A stretch of DNA of 64,000 nt from Acanthosepion esculentum (taxonomy: Eukaryota; Mollusca; Cephalopoda; Sepiida; Sepiidae), in NCBI GenBank assembly GCA_964036315.1, contig OZ038508.1, positions 52,725,449-52,789,448 of the forward strand, read 5' to 3'. Under the pieces are notes generated by a model. The model was not told the origin of the DNA. It did no database searches and saw only the letters and a list, made by a program, of their open reading frames with translations. This document shows, in pieces, positions 1 to 11,194 of this stretch. Position 1 is the first letter of the stretch. Each line of letters opens with the position of its first letter. The translations under genes were made by a program, and so were the position numbers.

Positions 1-450
1 CTTCTGTTATGTATTTAGAGATTAAAAATCTTCAATGTTGTTAGTCCAGACCTGGCATCTTGGCTTTAGCCACTTTCCCACTGCTATAACATAGCTTCTC
101 TGCATTTCTTCTATAAATATTTTCATGGTTGTTATTCTGATGAGCTTCCCTCTTTGGTATCTTGATTTTATGAATTTAAACACAATACTAGATTGGCAAT
201 TAGGTTTCATCATTTTATAGTTGAAATTGATTGATGTAACCATAACTTCTATACTAACAGTTTCTTCTCTTTCATTTTTTGGAACTCTCTTCCAGCCTCT
301 TTTTTCAGTCAATCATTATCTTTTATCTTCTTTCATTGTTCTGTCTCTTTAATAATTTTTTTCATTTTCTCATATTCTTTCAGACTCAGTAACACCTTGT
401 ATCTTAGTGGCTTTATTGCTTTGTTTAGGGGTGAAATGATTTAAAAACAT
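1..450 (+). mobile_element. LINE-A 3' end, truncated by the window edge
   Basis: The sequence matches the C-terminal coding region and 3' UTR of the longer LINE-A copy at 20.9-24.5 kb, with many substitutions. It ends in the family's hallmark tail: 'cttgtatcttagtggcttta', then a GGGGTGAAATGATT motif and A-rich sequence. The same tail recurs near 3.4, 8.2, 14.75, 20.4, 24.5, 41.6, 43.2 and 52.2 kb, and inverted at 56.8 kb. There is no open frame; this is a dead 5'-truncated copy. Confidence 0.75.
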
Positions 451-486
451 TTAAATATTGTTACTTTTTATTTTAACACTCTAGGT

Positions 487-1153
487 CAGGAGTCATCCCC
501 CAAAGAATTTTTGTTCAGCCTGCCAAATTAACACCTGGATATTATTATCTAATTAATCTGTGGAGCAAGTCGCAGAAAAATATGTGACAAATTTTTGAAA
601 TCGAAATTTAATTTTGAATCCACTGCTGAATTCTACAAGAAATATGTTTTGCCAAGTGGAAAATATAAAGTCTATTGAATAATACAAAAATGATGGTATC
701 ATTATTTGGAAGAATATATGCTTGTGGACAACATTTTTGAAAATGAAATATACCAAAAGTTGTTTAAGAAAAAAGATTAGGTGATGTTTTGCTGCTGTCA
801 TCAGCAAATAATTAACCTGATGTGGGGAAGTGTTTTTGAATGTAAGCAGAATCAAGTGTCCCATTAAATAATTCACCATTTTTAACTGTATTTTGTTTGT
901 AGTAAGAAATTTGCAGTTTTTGTTGATTGTGCTAGTTGTTATTGTGCTATTCCTACAGTAAAATAAGGAACCTTGTTTAGATAATATAACATTAACGTCA
1001 TTGATTTCCTTTAAACCTACAGACCAAGGCAGCCTTCTGGATAGAGGGGTCTGAGGTTGATACAATTTATTATAGTACATTTGATATTATGGCCCTCCTC
1101 CGAGAAACTGCATAGCTTTCTAGCCACTCTCTCCAAAGGGTTGCCAACCCCTG
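487..1153 (+). mobile_element. hAT deletion derivative with 8-bp TSD
   Basis: The element is bounded by diverged terminal inverted repeats: CAGGAGTCATCCCCCAAAG on the left and, reversed, CAGGGGTTGGCAACCCTTTG on the right. It is flanked by an exact 8-bp duplication, CTCTAGGT, at 479-486 and 1154-1161; 8-bp duplications are the hAT signature. In broken plus-strand frames around 630-790 the translation resembles the C-terminal dimerisation region of hAT (ZBED/SCAN-type) transposases, for example a relic of the 'YVCEQLFSxMKxxKS' block read here as 'YACGQHF' and then 'KMKYTKS'. No intact transposase remains, so it could only have moved with help from elsewhere. Confidence 0.8.
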
Positions 1154-1154
1154 C

Positions 1155-1261
1155 TCTAGGTACATACACTCTCTATTATTATGTTTACTTTATTACTAGT
1201 TTTACTCCATCTTATTATTGTTGCTTTTATTTCAAGATTAGAGGTGTGTTCATCCTTCTTC

Positions 1262-1305
<44 letters not shown>

Positions 1306-1470
1306 ACTGGTTCCTATAGCCTTGGTTGCCAACCAGTCTACTGCAGAAAGAAATCAACCTGGGAACCTACTGAAGGAAAATCTTCATTAATTCATCTTAT
1401 TCTTGATGCTTTTTATCCCAACCCTCTAGGTTGATACACTCTACATTAATAGTATTGTTTAATTCATAGT
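1155..1470. repeat. AT-rich repeat with (ATC)n microsatellite
   Basis: A pure (TCA)n run lies at about 1263-1306. The flanks (near 1160-1240 and 1400-1470) share phrases with 12085-12190, such as 'ttactagtttt' plus 'catcttatt', and with the target of the hAT insertion. It is therefore probably an interspersed repeat. The His-rich or Ile-rich open frames across the run come from the microsatellite. Confidence 0.5.
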
Positions 1471-1932
1471 ATTAATCATTGACAAACTTATATTTTTTGG
1501 ACCCAAAAGCTTGTACTTTTATTGGGACCCTCTTGTTATCAGCAACATCCAACAGGGGTCAAATACTTTGCTACCATTTCAGAGAACCTGAGGCCCAAAT
1601 GGTAGAAATCAGGATTGTAGAGTAGTGTGTTGCAGATACTGCTTTTAGCTAAACTAAAAGCAATGGCAACCAAAATTTCCACATGTAACAGGTTGACATT
1701 ATTTGTAGAGGTAAAAAGAAATGGAATGACAAGATTTCAACAAGGAGATATTTTCTTGTATTTTTATGCAAACTAATAATGGATTAACAAAAAGAGAGAA
1801 AATTTATCAGTGTGTACACAACTAAAAAGGAAGAAAAGTCATTAAACTTAGATGTTAGGGAATGTACATGTGTGTGTTTACAAAAGTTCAGCCGTAAGTC
1901 ACCCAGGGTAATGTATTATCTCCAGTGTGTTG

Positions 1933-1998
<66 letters not shown>

Positions 1999-3050
1999 CT
2001 TTTATAATCCTTAAACAGCACCACCTAACATCATCTTGGCATACCAAGTGGGAGTAATCCATACAGGTATCCTCTTCCCACCAGCAACATAGGTTGAATA
2101 ATTATTGTTATTTTCATCAATGAGGTTTTTAAAGTAGAACAACACAAACATTTAACATTTTAGATGGGTTAACTCCCATATGTCAAAATTATTGGTATTA
2201 AGAAAGATTTCTTAGATGATGCCTTAAAGTTTTCCAGTTATAAGAATGGAATGAAAATTAGGGGAACATTATATCTGACCATGATGCATCATAGAATTTT
2301 GAAATAAAGTATAACAAAACCATTTTTATTTTAGATACCTTTGAGAATATATACTACATTAAGCACCTTTTACAAAATAGTGTTTTTGTTTTTTCTAGTA
2401 TGTATTTGTATACAGTTTTGTTATATGAGAACTTCTAAAATTTGCCATTTTCTAGAAACAATATGCATAAAGAATTTCAGTGTTGTCATGGTAAAACAAA
2501 ATTTGCTCTTTATAAAGGATAGCACTGAGAAATTACTTTCTGACTCACAACTTGTGACAGCCTTTTTCATATACAGCTTAAGTGCAATAGTAATATTCAG
2601 CAGTAATATTAATATTCAAGAGCACTTCAATTAGCTCTTACTCACAAAAAAAAATAGTTCATACATTGCATTTTAGAGAATGCGTTTTCGTTTGTGTTTT
2701 GGGATTTCCTAAGGTGTAAATATTCTTTGAATTGAATAACATTAATTTATTAAGTTGTGTTTAATACCATTTTTATAATGCGATGTTATAAATTTAATAC
2801 TGTCTTCTTCACTTTCATAATTAATCACCAATTCAGAGTGGGACTTGAACCTTTTTGTTATCTTCTTATTTGGTGAAATCCACTTGCACAATTGGATTAT
2901 TAAGCAGTCATAGAGTTGATTTAGAACTACTATATTAAATTTGTCAGTCACTCTCAAAGAAGTTATACCTGAATTTATTTTTAAAGTAATGTATCCAGAT
3001 ACATCACAATAACTCAAGGTGATATCTTCATATAGACATTTTCTTTAGAT
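1471..3050. other. No gene recognised
   Basis: AT-rich sequence without recognisable coding similarity. A compound (GA)n(GT)n microsatellite lies at about 1936-1998. The small open frames near 2341-2634 (+) and 2742-3017 (-) show no motif I know. Confidence 0.5.
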
Positions 3051-3054
3051 TCAT

Positions 3055-3400
3055 AGTGTTCACTCCTTTTGGCTAGATTTTTTAATTCTATATTCTAGCT
3101 AGGTCTCATCATTTTACTGTTAAAATTACTGAGTGTAACCATAAGTTTTATTCTAATAATTTATTTTCTAGCACTTCTTGACTGCGGAACTCTCTTCCAG
3201 TTCTTGCTTTCTTGTCAATTATAATCTTCAGAAATTCAAATGAAAAATCAATCATCATTTTCTGTCTCCTTGAGTCCTGTTCTTTTTATTGTTCTTTCTC
3301 CTCAGTAATGTTTTTTCAGTTTCCTTCACTCTCAGTAATCTTACTGCATCCTAGTGGCTTTATTGTCTTACTTGGAGTGAAATAATTAAATAAAAAAGTT
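3055..3400 (+). mobile_element. LINE-A 3' fragment
   Basis: Shares the C-terminal and 3' UTR sequence of LINE-A ('gaactctcttccag', 'catcctagtggctttattg') and ends in the diagnostic 'ggagtgaaataatt' plus A-rich tail. 5' truncated and non-coding. Sequence from 3400 to 3765 shows nothing I recognise. Confidence 0.7.
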
Positions 3401-3764
3401 CTTTAACAAACTAAAGATGATAGAAAATAAATACACCAAAACAAAGGGTTTGAAGTTTCTTGTTTTACTGAAAAAACTACAGCATTTCTTCGTAAAGTGA
3501 CTGTTAAAATAGCATATTCCAAATTTACCATCTTGTATAAATTATTTATATTCTATTTATGTTCAAACTTCTCTCCTGAGTTTTCAAAAATGTGTCTGAG
3601 AGTTTGTAAAATATTTGTATATGCATTTTTAATTGCCAAGACTGTTTTATAGTGTGAAGACCATCTAGTTACAATTAAGCTCTTCATAGAAAAATCAAGA
3701 TTGTCCCTTGTGTTTAAAACCTCTCATCTTAAAACAGAAGATCCAGAAGAGAAAACAGGGTATG

Positions 3765-3988
3765 TGAACAACAAAAAAGTTTTAAAGAAAATGGAGATAA
3801 AAAAAAAGATACTTTTACTTAGTATCATATATAGATAGTTAAAATTTTTGGAATGCATAAGGAAAGAAAGATTGACACTTATAGAAGAAAATTGACACTT
3901 ATAGGAGATACTGAAGGCAAGAGAGGCAGAGGAAAACAGTGAGTAATCTACCTAATGAGCTTATGTAAATCAATGACAGAATAAGGAC
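3765..3988 (+). mobile_element. RTE-like LINE C-terminal relic
   Basis: A heavily decayed copy of the last ~70 codons plus 3' end of the RTE-like LINE seen more clearly at 11692-12080 and 26150-26515 (the 'MKTKRTLILSIRKR...KFLGH' region). No open frame remains. A SINE adjoins its right end. Confidence 0.6.
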
Positions 3989-4356
3989 TGAGAGAAATAG
4001 TAAGATTGATTTGTTTTTTATGGCTTATCAACCTTTTGCAGGTTAATTAAAGCCAGAAAATATTTTTAGATTGTAAAAATCTTTTGGGGATAATAATGAT
4101 TTTACTGATACAAGTTCTACTAATTAATCTATAGCTGGGGGAAAAGAGGTGGATTCATAACATTCCCAAGGATATTTGTGCATAAGTGAATATAATGAAC
4201 CCAAATGGAATTGGAGCTCAGATTCCCAATTTCCAATTCCCAGCCATTATCCATTACACCTCCTGCATATCCAAGCTTACGGCACTTGGTATTCCCAAGC
4301 AGTCATCCATCTAGGACCAGGATCAATGTTGCTTAACTTCAGTGGTCATGATTTAG
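3988..4356 (-). mobile_element. 5S-tRNA chimeric SINE, copy 1
   Basis: Read on the minus strand the order is: 5S rRNA-like block (4356 down to about 4283, including the 'gaagttaagcaac' internal control region and 'ctagatggatgactgcttgg'), tRNA-like block with A box ('ggtgtaatggataatgg') and degraded B box ('gagctccaattcc'), conserved central block ('ccttgggaatgttatgaatc'...'ccagctat'), then a tail. The 5S block lacks its first ~40 nt. The same order recurs at 5784-6180 and 49538-49745. Confidence 0.7.
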
Positions 4357-4739
4357 AATCCCCTATCATAGTGGAGATCCAGAAAAGAAAACATGTTGCT
4401 CCTGCAAAATTCCACAATGGTCAACAACTTCAAGCAGAGTAGACACTGCCTTTTTTCTGAGGTTGGGAGAATGGCTTGCCTATAATACACAGTACCCGTC
4501 TATCTGTTCCAATGTAATTATTTTCTGATAATTTTGATTATATGTCATCAAAGGAGAGTATTATATTTTATGCATATTTATGATATTGATTTGTTATTGT
4601 TTACATTTCTGCAGTGGTGCATGTTATTTATGTAAATAGAACAAACTAATTAAGCATAGTGCACACAATATATACCTAACATAGAACCAGTATTTTGACT
4701 CACTTTCTAACTATGGGCTGCACATAGTACATGTCTATC
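4357..4739. other. No gene recognised
   Basis: AT-rich intergenic sequence with no recognisable repeat or coding signal. Confidence 0.4.
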
Positions 4740-5284
4740 TGTTAATATTTTTAAAGAGTGTTTGCATCCCTTTCTTTGAGCACTTAATGTTAGATGCATT
4801 ATCATCAGGCTGACCATATATATCCTCAAGCGAAAGCTTATGTTCACCCAGGACTTTGGTTGTAATTTGCTGAATCAAATTGTCAATGAATTTTTTTTCT
4901 TTTTAGTAAAAATGTTTAAAAATCACTTGCAGGTTTTTCCATGATAGCAGTACCCACCTCTGTTCTATGATCTCTAAATGTCAAAGGTCATTTACTTAAA
5001 AACTTTATAACAGGTACAATTCTTTTCAGTATTTGAAAATAGTGTTGTATGTTTTTACTCATCTGTTTCTCAAGTTACTGATTCACAGTGTTTTCGTTTG
5101 ATTTTCTTGTTATACAAAACATCACCCTGTTTTGTTCTATGCTTTCAACATGAATTTTCAAAGTTCTGTGTATATTCAACAAGTCAGAAAACCCACCTGT
5201 GTTCAGGGAAATTTGACATTTAGATAAGATTTTGCAAACAAAACAATATATACAATCTTTGCTATTTGAGTAGACTAACCACAA
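4740..5284 (-). pseudogene. hAT-type (TTF zinc finger / DUF4371) transposase relic
   Basis: On the minus strand the first ~69 residues read 'WLVYSNSKDCIYCFVCKIL' followed by a segment matching the TTF/BED-like zinc finger of ZMYM1-like hAT proteins, with 'W(L)xYSxSKDxxYCFxCK...GFSDLxNIHRxLKxHE' recognisable. Beyond an in-frame stop the frame continues with a 'QILKRIVPVIKFLS' region and later 'DIYGQPDDNASNIK', recalling the 'DCRGQSYDNAxNMSGK' stretch of the DUF4371 domain. Several stops and frameshifts make this a dead relic. The catalytic C-terminal part is absent. The family assignment comes from memory of the domain. Confidence 0.65.
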
Positions 5285-5735
5285 AGTGTTAAGAAGAAAA
5301 CTTTATTAGAAACAAAGAAAAGAGGGCAGAACTGCTATATAATATCAATCTTCCTATATGACAGTGAATGCTGGACAATTTCCTCACATATGAAGAAGGG
5401 ACCTTAGGCAACAGAGATGTGGTTCTACAGAAGGATGCTGAGAATACTATGGACAAAGCATGTGAGCAATGAAAATGTTTTAAAGAAAATGGAAAAAAGG
5501 ACATGTGCTTAGGATCAGATAAAAAGAGTTGAAATTTCTGGACATTTAATGAGGAAAAAACACTTGAAGAATTTGACACTCATGCTCCATATTGAAGATA
5601 ATAGAAATGGGGGAAACGTAGAGAAACTTACCCAATGTGCTTGTGTAAATGGATAACAGGAGAGGGACTAGTAAAGAGACTGATTGCTTAAAACTACTAG
5701 AGATAGGGAATTGTGAAGAGCTAGGATTTCCCACA
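5285..5735 (+). mobile_element. RTE-like LINE C-terminal relic
   Basis: Matches the end of the RTE-like coding region: decayed copies of 'LETKKRxLNCY', 'YDSECWTIS', 'EMWFYRRMLRI' and the following 'KRTxxLxIRKR' stretch can be traced through shifting plus-strand frames. It corresponds to the same region as 11600-12050. It is non-functional and is followed by a SINE on the opposite strand. Confidence 0.7.
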
Positions 5736-5783
5736 TTCTGAAGGTATATATATAGAACAAGAAACAAGGATCTTATTTCCGTT

Positions 5784-6180
5784 TAACCATTCTTTAATTG
5801 TTTTTTATAACTTTCAACCTTTTGTAGGTTATTTAAAGCCAGAAATTATTCTTTTACGTTATAAGAACTTTTTTGGAGACAATAATGATTTACTGTGACA
5901 AGTCCTACTAATTAACCCATAGCTGGGGGGAGAAAAGCTGGATTCATACCTTTCCTAAGGGTATTTGCACATAAGTGAATTTAGCAAACCAAACTGGAAT
6001 TGAAACTAAGCTCTCCAATTTCCAATTCCAAGCTGTTATCCATTACATCGCCTGCACATCAAAACTTACAACACCTGCTATTCCCTAGTGGTCACCCATC
6101 TAGGTCCTGACCAGACTCGAAGTTGCTTAACTCTGGTGATTGTATGAGAACCAGTGTTTCAATGTGATATGGCCATAAGC
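5784..6180 (-). mobile_element. 5S-tRNA chimeric SINE, copy 2 (most complete)
   Basis: Minus-strand order: a near-complete 5S rRNA-like head (6180-6066) starting 'tatggccatatcac', with 'actggttctcatacaatcac', 'gagttaagcaac' and 'ctagatgggtgacca'; a short linker; a tRNA-like block with A box 'gatgtaatggataacag' and B box 'agtttcaattccag'; a conserved central block ending in 'cccccagctatgggttaat'; and a 3' segment with 'ctttaaataacctac'. The 5S head agrees with animal 5S genes over almost the full ~115 nt. It is a SINE copy, not an rRNA gene: helix I is imperfect and there is no array. Confidence 0.8.
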
Positions 6181-6266
6181 CTGTTAAATAAATGTTGCTA
6201 GATTCAGTCTATACATAATAGTAAAGAAATTAAAAAATGTTTTATATGTCTTATATATGAAATCAC

Positions 6267-7022
6267 TAGCAGCATGGCCTGGCGTTGCCCGTGCTTGATT
6301 CAAAAATCGTACGACTCATACAGCAATCGCTATCACTTGACTTAAATTATTTTTGCCCTTCCTTGCCTTTAAAGGAGTGCCCTTTGCCATGCTGATGTTG
6401 CTACATGCCTTACTTCTTGCCTATCTCACAGTGCAAATTTTTTCTAAGCTCTATACTAAACATTAAATCTGTTACGAAAAAAGAACTAAACAAAATGAAC
6501 ACAAAACGATCAGCTTTAAAAAAGGACTTGTAACTGGAAAAACCGAATGAAAAAAGAATGTTAACAACAAATACTTTTTCACACCCAACCCAGTTCTGTG
6601 GAATCAGTATCAACGTTGAGTTTAAGCAAGCGAATAAGCCAATTGGAGTAAAGTGCCATACAGATTTAAATTTTTCCCACTTGTGACGAATGCAGCTATC
6701 AATTTTTTTTTGCATGCTAGATGTCAGTCAGCTGTTGGCTCTTACGCTGGCCAATAGAATCTTCCTGCCTATTCATGGCAGCCAGCTATAGGCTCTCACT
6801 CTGGCCAGTAGAAAATGGCCGCAAACTACATGAAAACTGCCGTAGAAGCATGAAAAAATCGATTATTTCCACTATCAATGGGAGTTGAGAAATGCAAAGT
6901 CAGTCTTGGCCTTCCTGCTAACTTGGAGCATGTGCATGAAAACTTTGGTGCAAATCTGTCGAAAATTGGGGCTGTGCATTTGTTACACGCACACACACAT
7001 CCTGCCTTTTATAGATATAGAT
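6267..7022. repeat. Long interspersed repeat D, copy 1
   Basis: About 755 bp beginning 'ctagcagcatggcctggcgt' and ending with a (CA)n run and 'cctgccttttatagata'. It recurs in direct orientation at 13031-13785 at roughly 90% identity by eye. The TATAGATA-type end recalls 3' ends of some non-LTR elements, but I cannot identify the superfamily. The minus-strand frame of ~100 codons (6410-6715) is truncated in the second copy and does not resemble a known protein. Confidence 0.7.
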
Positions 7023-7365
7023 TATGAACTGTTATGGACCAGTTTACAAAGTCATTGAATGAATTGGATTTTTATTTCTGCTCTCTCTTCTTGTTTCACA
7101 ATGCAACACTTGTAATGATTATCTGTATTAAAATTGTCAACAGTGGCTTGAGTATTATTAGAAAGATCTACCATAGTTTGCACATTATCACTGGCTTCAC
7201 TGGTACTCACTTGATTCGTTTCTGCTGTAGGTATTGACAAACTTTTATTTTTTGTAGCACTAGGCAAAGTTTAATAAATAAAATAAAATAAAAAATGTTT
7301 CTTAAATCTCCTGAGGAGTATCACCTACTTATCATCTGCTTAACCTTTCATTAACATTAATGCTG
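7023..7365. other. No gene recognised
   Basis: Unique-looking AT-rich sequence. Overlapping short frames on both strands (7034-7267) show no known motif. Confidence 0.4.
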
Positions 7366-7369
7366 ACAT

Positions 7370-8262
7370 TCTTAGGGAGAGGTCATTCAGCTAACTCCAT
7401 TTCTGAAACCAGATACTTGGGTAACTTTAATGCTTCAAAAACAAAACTGCTCTTTGTTATCCACCACAAAGAACCCTCCCTGCCTCCCATTAGAATGTCT
7501 GATGCTCAACTCCATGAGAGAACCTCTTTGCAACTGCATGGTCTCACACTATCTGCTCACCTGAGATGGAACAATTACATTGAATCATTAGCTTCATCTA
7601 CCACAAGGAAAGGTGGTTCTCTGTGTCACACCAGAAAGTTTTTCTCGCCCGAGTCCATCCTTCAAATCTATAAATCAACCAATAGCCCTTGCATGGAATA
7701 TTGCTGTCATATATGGTCTGGAGCCCCCACTGTTCTTCTTAGGGCCCTCAACAAAATCTAGAGATGGATATGCAATGTGGTTGGCCCTGATCTGGCATCT
7801 CATCAACAGTCGCTCACTCACATATGTGTCATTGCCTCCCTCTGTCTTTTCTACAAATACTTTCATGTTAACTGCTCCAATGAGCTATTTTTGCTAGTTC
7901 CCAAACTGTATGAATTTAAATGTGCCATTAGGTTGGCATCTCAGTCCCACCCTTTCACTGTTGAAACAGTTAAATGTAGCTGTCTCTTCTATTCCAATAG
8001 TTTCATATCTCACACTTCCTGCTTGTGGAACTCCTTTCCTCTTACTTGCTTCCCTGATAGCTATAATCTCCAACTATTCAAATGCAATGTCAATCGACAT
8101 CTCCAGATGCCTTGATCTATTCCCAGTCCTTCTCTTCATCCTTTCCTCTTTCATGCATCTTTACTCTTGCTCCCACTCTTTGTAACCCCTTGCAGGCAAA
8201 TGACACACCTGCCTTGTTTGGGGTGAAAAGTTTAAAAAAAAAGAAGCTAAAACAAAAGATCA
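7370..8262 (+). pseudogene. LINE-A, C-terminal coding region and 3' UTR
   Basis: This parallels 23690-24510 of the longest LINE-A copy almost base for base. It includes the post-RT region ('LSAHLRWNNYIES', 'RKFFSPESILQIYKS', 'MEYCCHIWSGA') and the C-terminal block ('LFYSNSFISHTSCLWNSFP', then 'YNLQLFKCNVNRHLQ'), followed by the tail 'gggtgaaaagtttaaaaaaa'. Two or three frameshifts and a stop after 'LRALNKI' inactivate it. The reverse transcriptase catalytic motifs are missing, so it is a 5'-truncated insertion. Confidence 0.8.
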
Positions 8263-8879
8263 AAAACCCAGTACCAAAGTAAATGACAACCCCACAATCA
8301 CTCACCACACTGTCCAGCCACTTACAAACCTCAATATAAACCCATAAAAATAGGGCTATTAGGTCAGTCTTCTCTACCTTTTTGTCAGAAAGCAAAACAG
8401 GCTGGTTCATTCCACTCTAACCACCCAAGAACTAATCAGAGTGGTTGCCTGCTACAAAATAGCAGGTGTCTCTCTCTCTCTCTCACACATATATACCCTG
8501 TTCCAATGTACTGTAAGCTACAAAATCTGTCTCACCAACAACAAGGATACAAGTTTGTATTTGTATTCAAGAAAAAAAACTTCCAAAACAACATTCACTA
8601 AGTGATCATTCAATCTTGCCCTCTGCTAAAAATTAAAATATACAATATCAGAAATCAAATTACATTTGATTTTATGACTATAACCATTGCCAAATTTATT
8701 AATTTCAGTAAACAGTAATATACTGTACAGTATAATATATAAGTAAAATATAATAATAATAGTATTATTATTATAATCATTTTAAGCAGATTATTTCATT
8801 GAAGCATAAAGATCTGACATTATTGTAATAGATAAAGAAAGTAGCAAGTGTCAAATTATTGACTTTGTTGATACAAGAG
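8263..8879. other. No gene recognised
   Basis: AT-rich sequence with a short (CT)n at about 8469-8482. No coding similarity seen. Confidence 0.4.
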
Positions 8880-9090
8880 TGGACTCCAAAAAAAGTAAAA
8901 AGATTGAAAAATACCAGGATCTAGTTCAGGAGTTGAAGAAGCTATGGAAAATGACTATTCCAATCAATTCCTGTAGCTGCACTTGGAAAACCAACTAGAA
9001 ACTTGAAAGAGTGCTTAGGGAAAATTGAAACTGAGATGAAGATTGTAAACCTCCAGAAAAAGTTTTGTTGACTCCATACTTCAAGAACAG
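8880..9090 (+). mobile_element. R2/R4-like LINE extreme 3' coding fragment
   Basis: Plus-strand frames give 'KIEKYQDLVQELKKLWKM' followed by decayed 'VPVVVGALGKPTRNLK' and 'LQK..LLTPYFKNRIS', the C-terminal signature of a non-LTR family I associate with the R2/R4 lineage. It is the end of one copy; the next fragment starts immediately downstream in the same orientation. Confidence 0.5.
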
Positions 9091-9895
9091 AATTTCCATT
9101 GACTATGTCAATATGCAACAACAATATAATGATAAAAAGCAAAAAAAAAGGCATTTATAATGGCTGCACAGGACCAATGCCAATTCACTGGGAGTTACCA
9201 AGCAAACATAGTAACAAATGGTGCAGATGAAATATGCAGATAGTGTGAACAACATGTTGAAAATATTGATCACTTGTCCAATCCTGTCACTGAAAGAATA
9301 CAAAGATCAACATGATAAAATCAAGTAGTCAATCTTCATTGGAAGATATATTAATATAATAGTATGCCATATGCTGAAAAAGGTATGGACATCATCCTGA
9401 AATAGATACAGAATATCATGAAGTTATTCTTTGGGACTTTACCATTCATACTGACAGACATATAAAAGCTAATAGAGCAGATATAAAGATTAAAGACTAC
9501 AAATCCAAATACCTTCTCTAGATATGACAGAGCCATCAGATAAAAATATATCTGTTAAAGAATATGACAAAATAAGTAATTATAAGGATTTTTAAATTAA
9601 AATTGAAAACATGCGATGCCTTAAAATTACTGTTATACCTATAATAATCAGAACCTTGAGTACAATAAAAAAAGTACGGTTAAGAACATTAATAAGTAGC
9701 CTTTGTTCACAAGAGGTTCAAAATATTGTGCAGTGGGTAACTGTTTATCTGACCAGGAAAGTATTATCAAAGTAAAAAAAATATAAACACTGTACATGTT
9801 AGGTATTACTTAACATCAGAAATTGTGCAAACAGAATATTTATATTTACTATATTGTCTTGTTCTAAGTCTTGGGTAATGACCCAATTATGATGA
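9091..9895 (+). pseudogene. R2/R4-like LINE 3' part (zinc knuckle and endonuclease-like end)
   Basis: Decayed frames show 'AAQDQCQFTGSYQANIV', a damaged CCHC-like 'CRxCEQHVENIDHLS', then traces of 'LWDFTIHTDRHIKANRADI', 'DMTEPSDKNISVKEYDKISN' and 'VIPIIIRTLSTIKK'. This order (CCHC knuckle, then a restriction-like endonuclease region with 'H.D..I.ANRPDI') is what I remember for site-biased R2/R4-type elements. The 3' end 'gggtaatgaccca' followed by (GAT)n at 9885-9900 is also typical. Stops and frameshifts are frequent. Clade assignment is from memory. Confidence 0.6.
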
Positions 9896-9919
9896 TGATG
9901 AAGAAGTAGAAGAAGATTA

Positions 9920-11190
9920 TGATGATGATAAAATACAGGGAAATTGGAAAAACTGTTAAAGAGGTCAAAAAGCCACTATCTATTGAAGAAATGCAAAAGT
10001 TTTGGGAGAATATTTGGAGCAGCCCAAAGGAATATAATCCCAATGTAGAATGGATCAAATGAGAATAAGTAAGAATGAAAGATAAACCTCTACAAGAATG
10101 GGAAAATATAGCCAAGAATAATGTTAGGCAAACTCTAACAAAATCCACAAAATGGAAATCTCCAGGAATGACAAGGTATCCAGTTTTTAGCCCTATCATC
10201 TGTTGTCAATCCATAAAACCCTTGCACAAACTTTATCAATGCTAATTAATAATAATCTCAATGAAGTCCCAGAATGAATCACTGAAGGTATTACATATGA
10301 TCCAAAAAATTATATGTCCACCACCTATAAATTGATCACATTTGTCCTGACAAACTGTACTTACTCTTTTCTTAATGAAAACAACATTCTTCCCTTGGAA
10401 CAGAAGGGATGTCAGAAAGGTTCATATGGTTGTAAAGATCAACTATTGATAAACAAAATGATCCTAGAAAATTGCAGGAAAAGAGATAGAAATCTCAGCA
10501 CATCATGGACAGATTACTGTAAAGCCTTTGATAGTGTGTCACACTCTTGGATCCTTAAGGCTTTGGTAATGTACAAAGTCTCTTCGGTAATAGTAAATTT
10601 ATTTAAATATAGCATGGGACTGCAGAAAATCACATTATACCTCAATTGCACCAGAGGCACTGCCACTTCTAACCGCCTGAATATCCAATGAGGAATCTTT
10701 CAAGGAGACTCCCTCTGACCCCTTCTGTTTTGTCTGTCCTTACCCCCCCCCCATTTGCATGAACTAAACAATAATAACCTTGGACAAAGAGTAAACAAGG
10801 AGGTATTTAATCACCTACTCTACATGGATGATCTCAAACTCTTTGCCAAAAATAACAATAAGTTGAAAAATATCCCTGATATTATAAAATGTTTCAGTGA
10901 CAACATAGTTATGGATTTCAGATGAGATAAATGTTCAAAAGTAACATTCAGGAAAGGAAGAATTACAGAAACACACTCAATAGATCTAGATTTTGTCACA
11001 AAGATTAGGGAACTAGAACAAGAAAACAGTCTATAGATACATAGGAATTAGCAAAGGAGATGGAATACAGCATACTCAAATGAAGGAGGAAGTTAGAGAA
11101 GAATACTACAGACCTGTGTGTCTGGTGTTGAATACAAGTTGAATTCACAAAACAGAAAATCAGCCATAAACACATTGGCTGTATTATGAT
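9920..11190 (+). pseudogene. R2/R4-like LINE reverse transcriptase fragment
   Basis: The plus strand encodes an upstream region ('KPLSIEEMQKFWENIWSS', 'KPLQEWENI', 'KWKSPG') and then an RT. Finger/palm landmarks are 'EQKGCQKGSYGCKDQLLINK', motif A as 'TDYCKAFDSV', motif B as 'GIFQGDSL' followed by a stop, and motif C as 'LLYMDDLKLFAKN' (about 10816-10850). It continues to 'AINTLAV'. An open stretch of 125 codons lies at 10314-10691; the rest is interrupted. It starts right after the tail of the preceding fragment, so the three pieces lie head to tail. No 3' end is present: an RTE-like fragment follows. Confidence 0.7.
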
Positions 11191-11194
11191 ATTA

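Noticed and set aside
3765..6180. Segmental duplication of RTE fragment plus SINE (3.77-4.36 kb and 5.29-6.18 kb)
   Set aside because: The SINE joins the RTE-like fragment at different points in the two places, so independent insertions explain the similarity better.
6410..6715. A real 101-residue protein in repeat D
   Set aside because: The frame is truncated in the second copy, has no recognisable motif, and substitutions do not look codon-biased.
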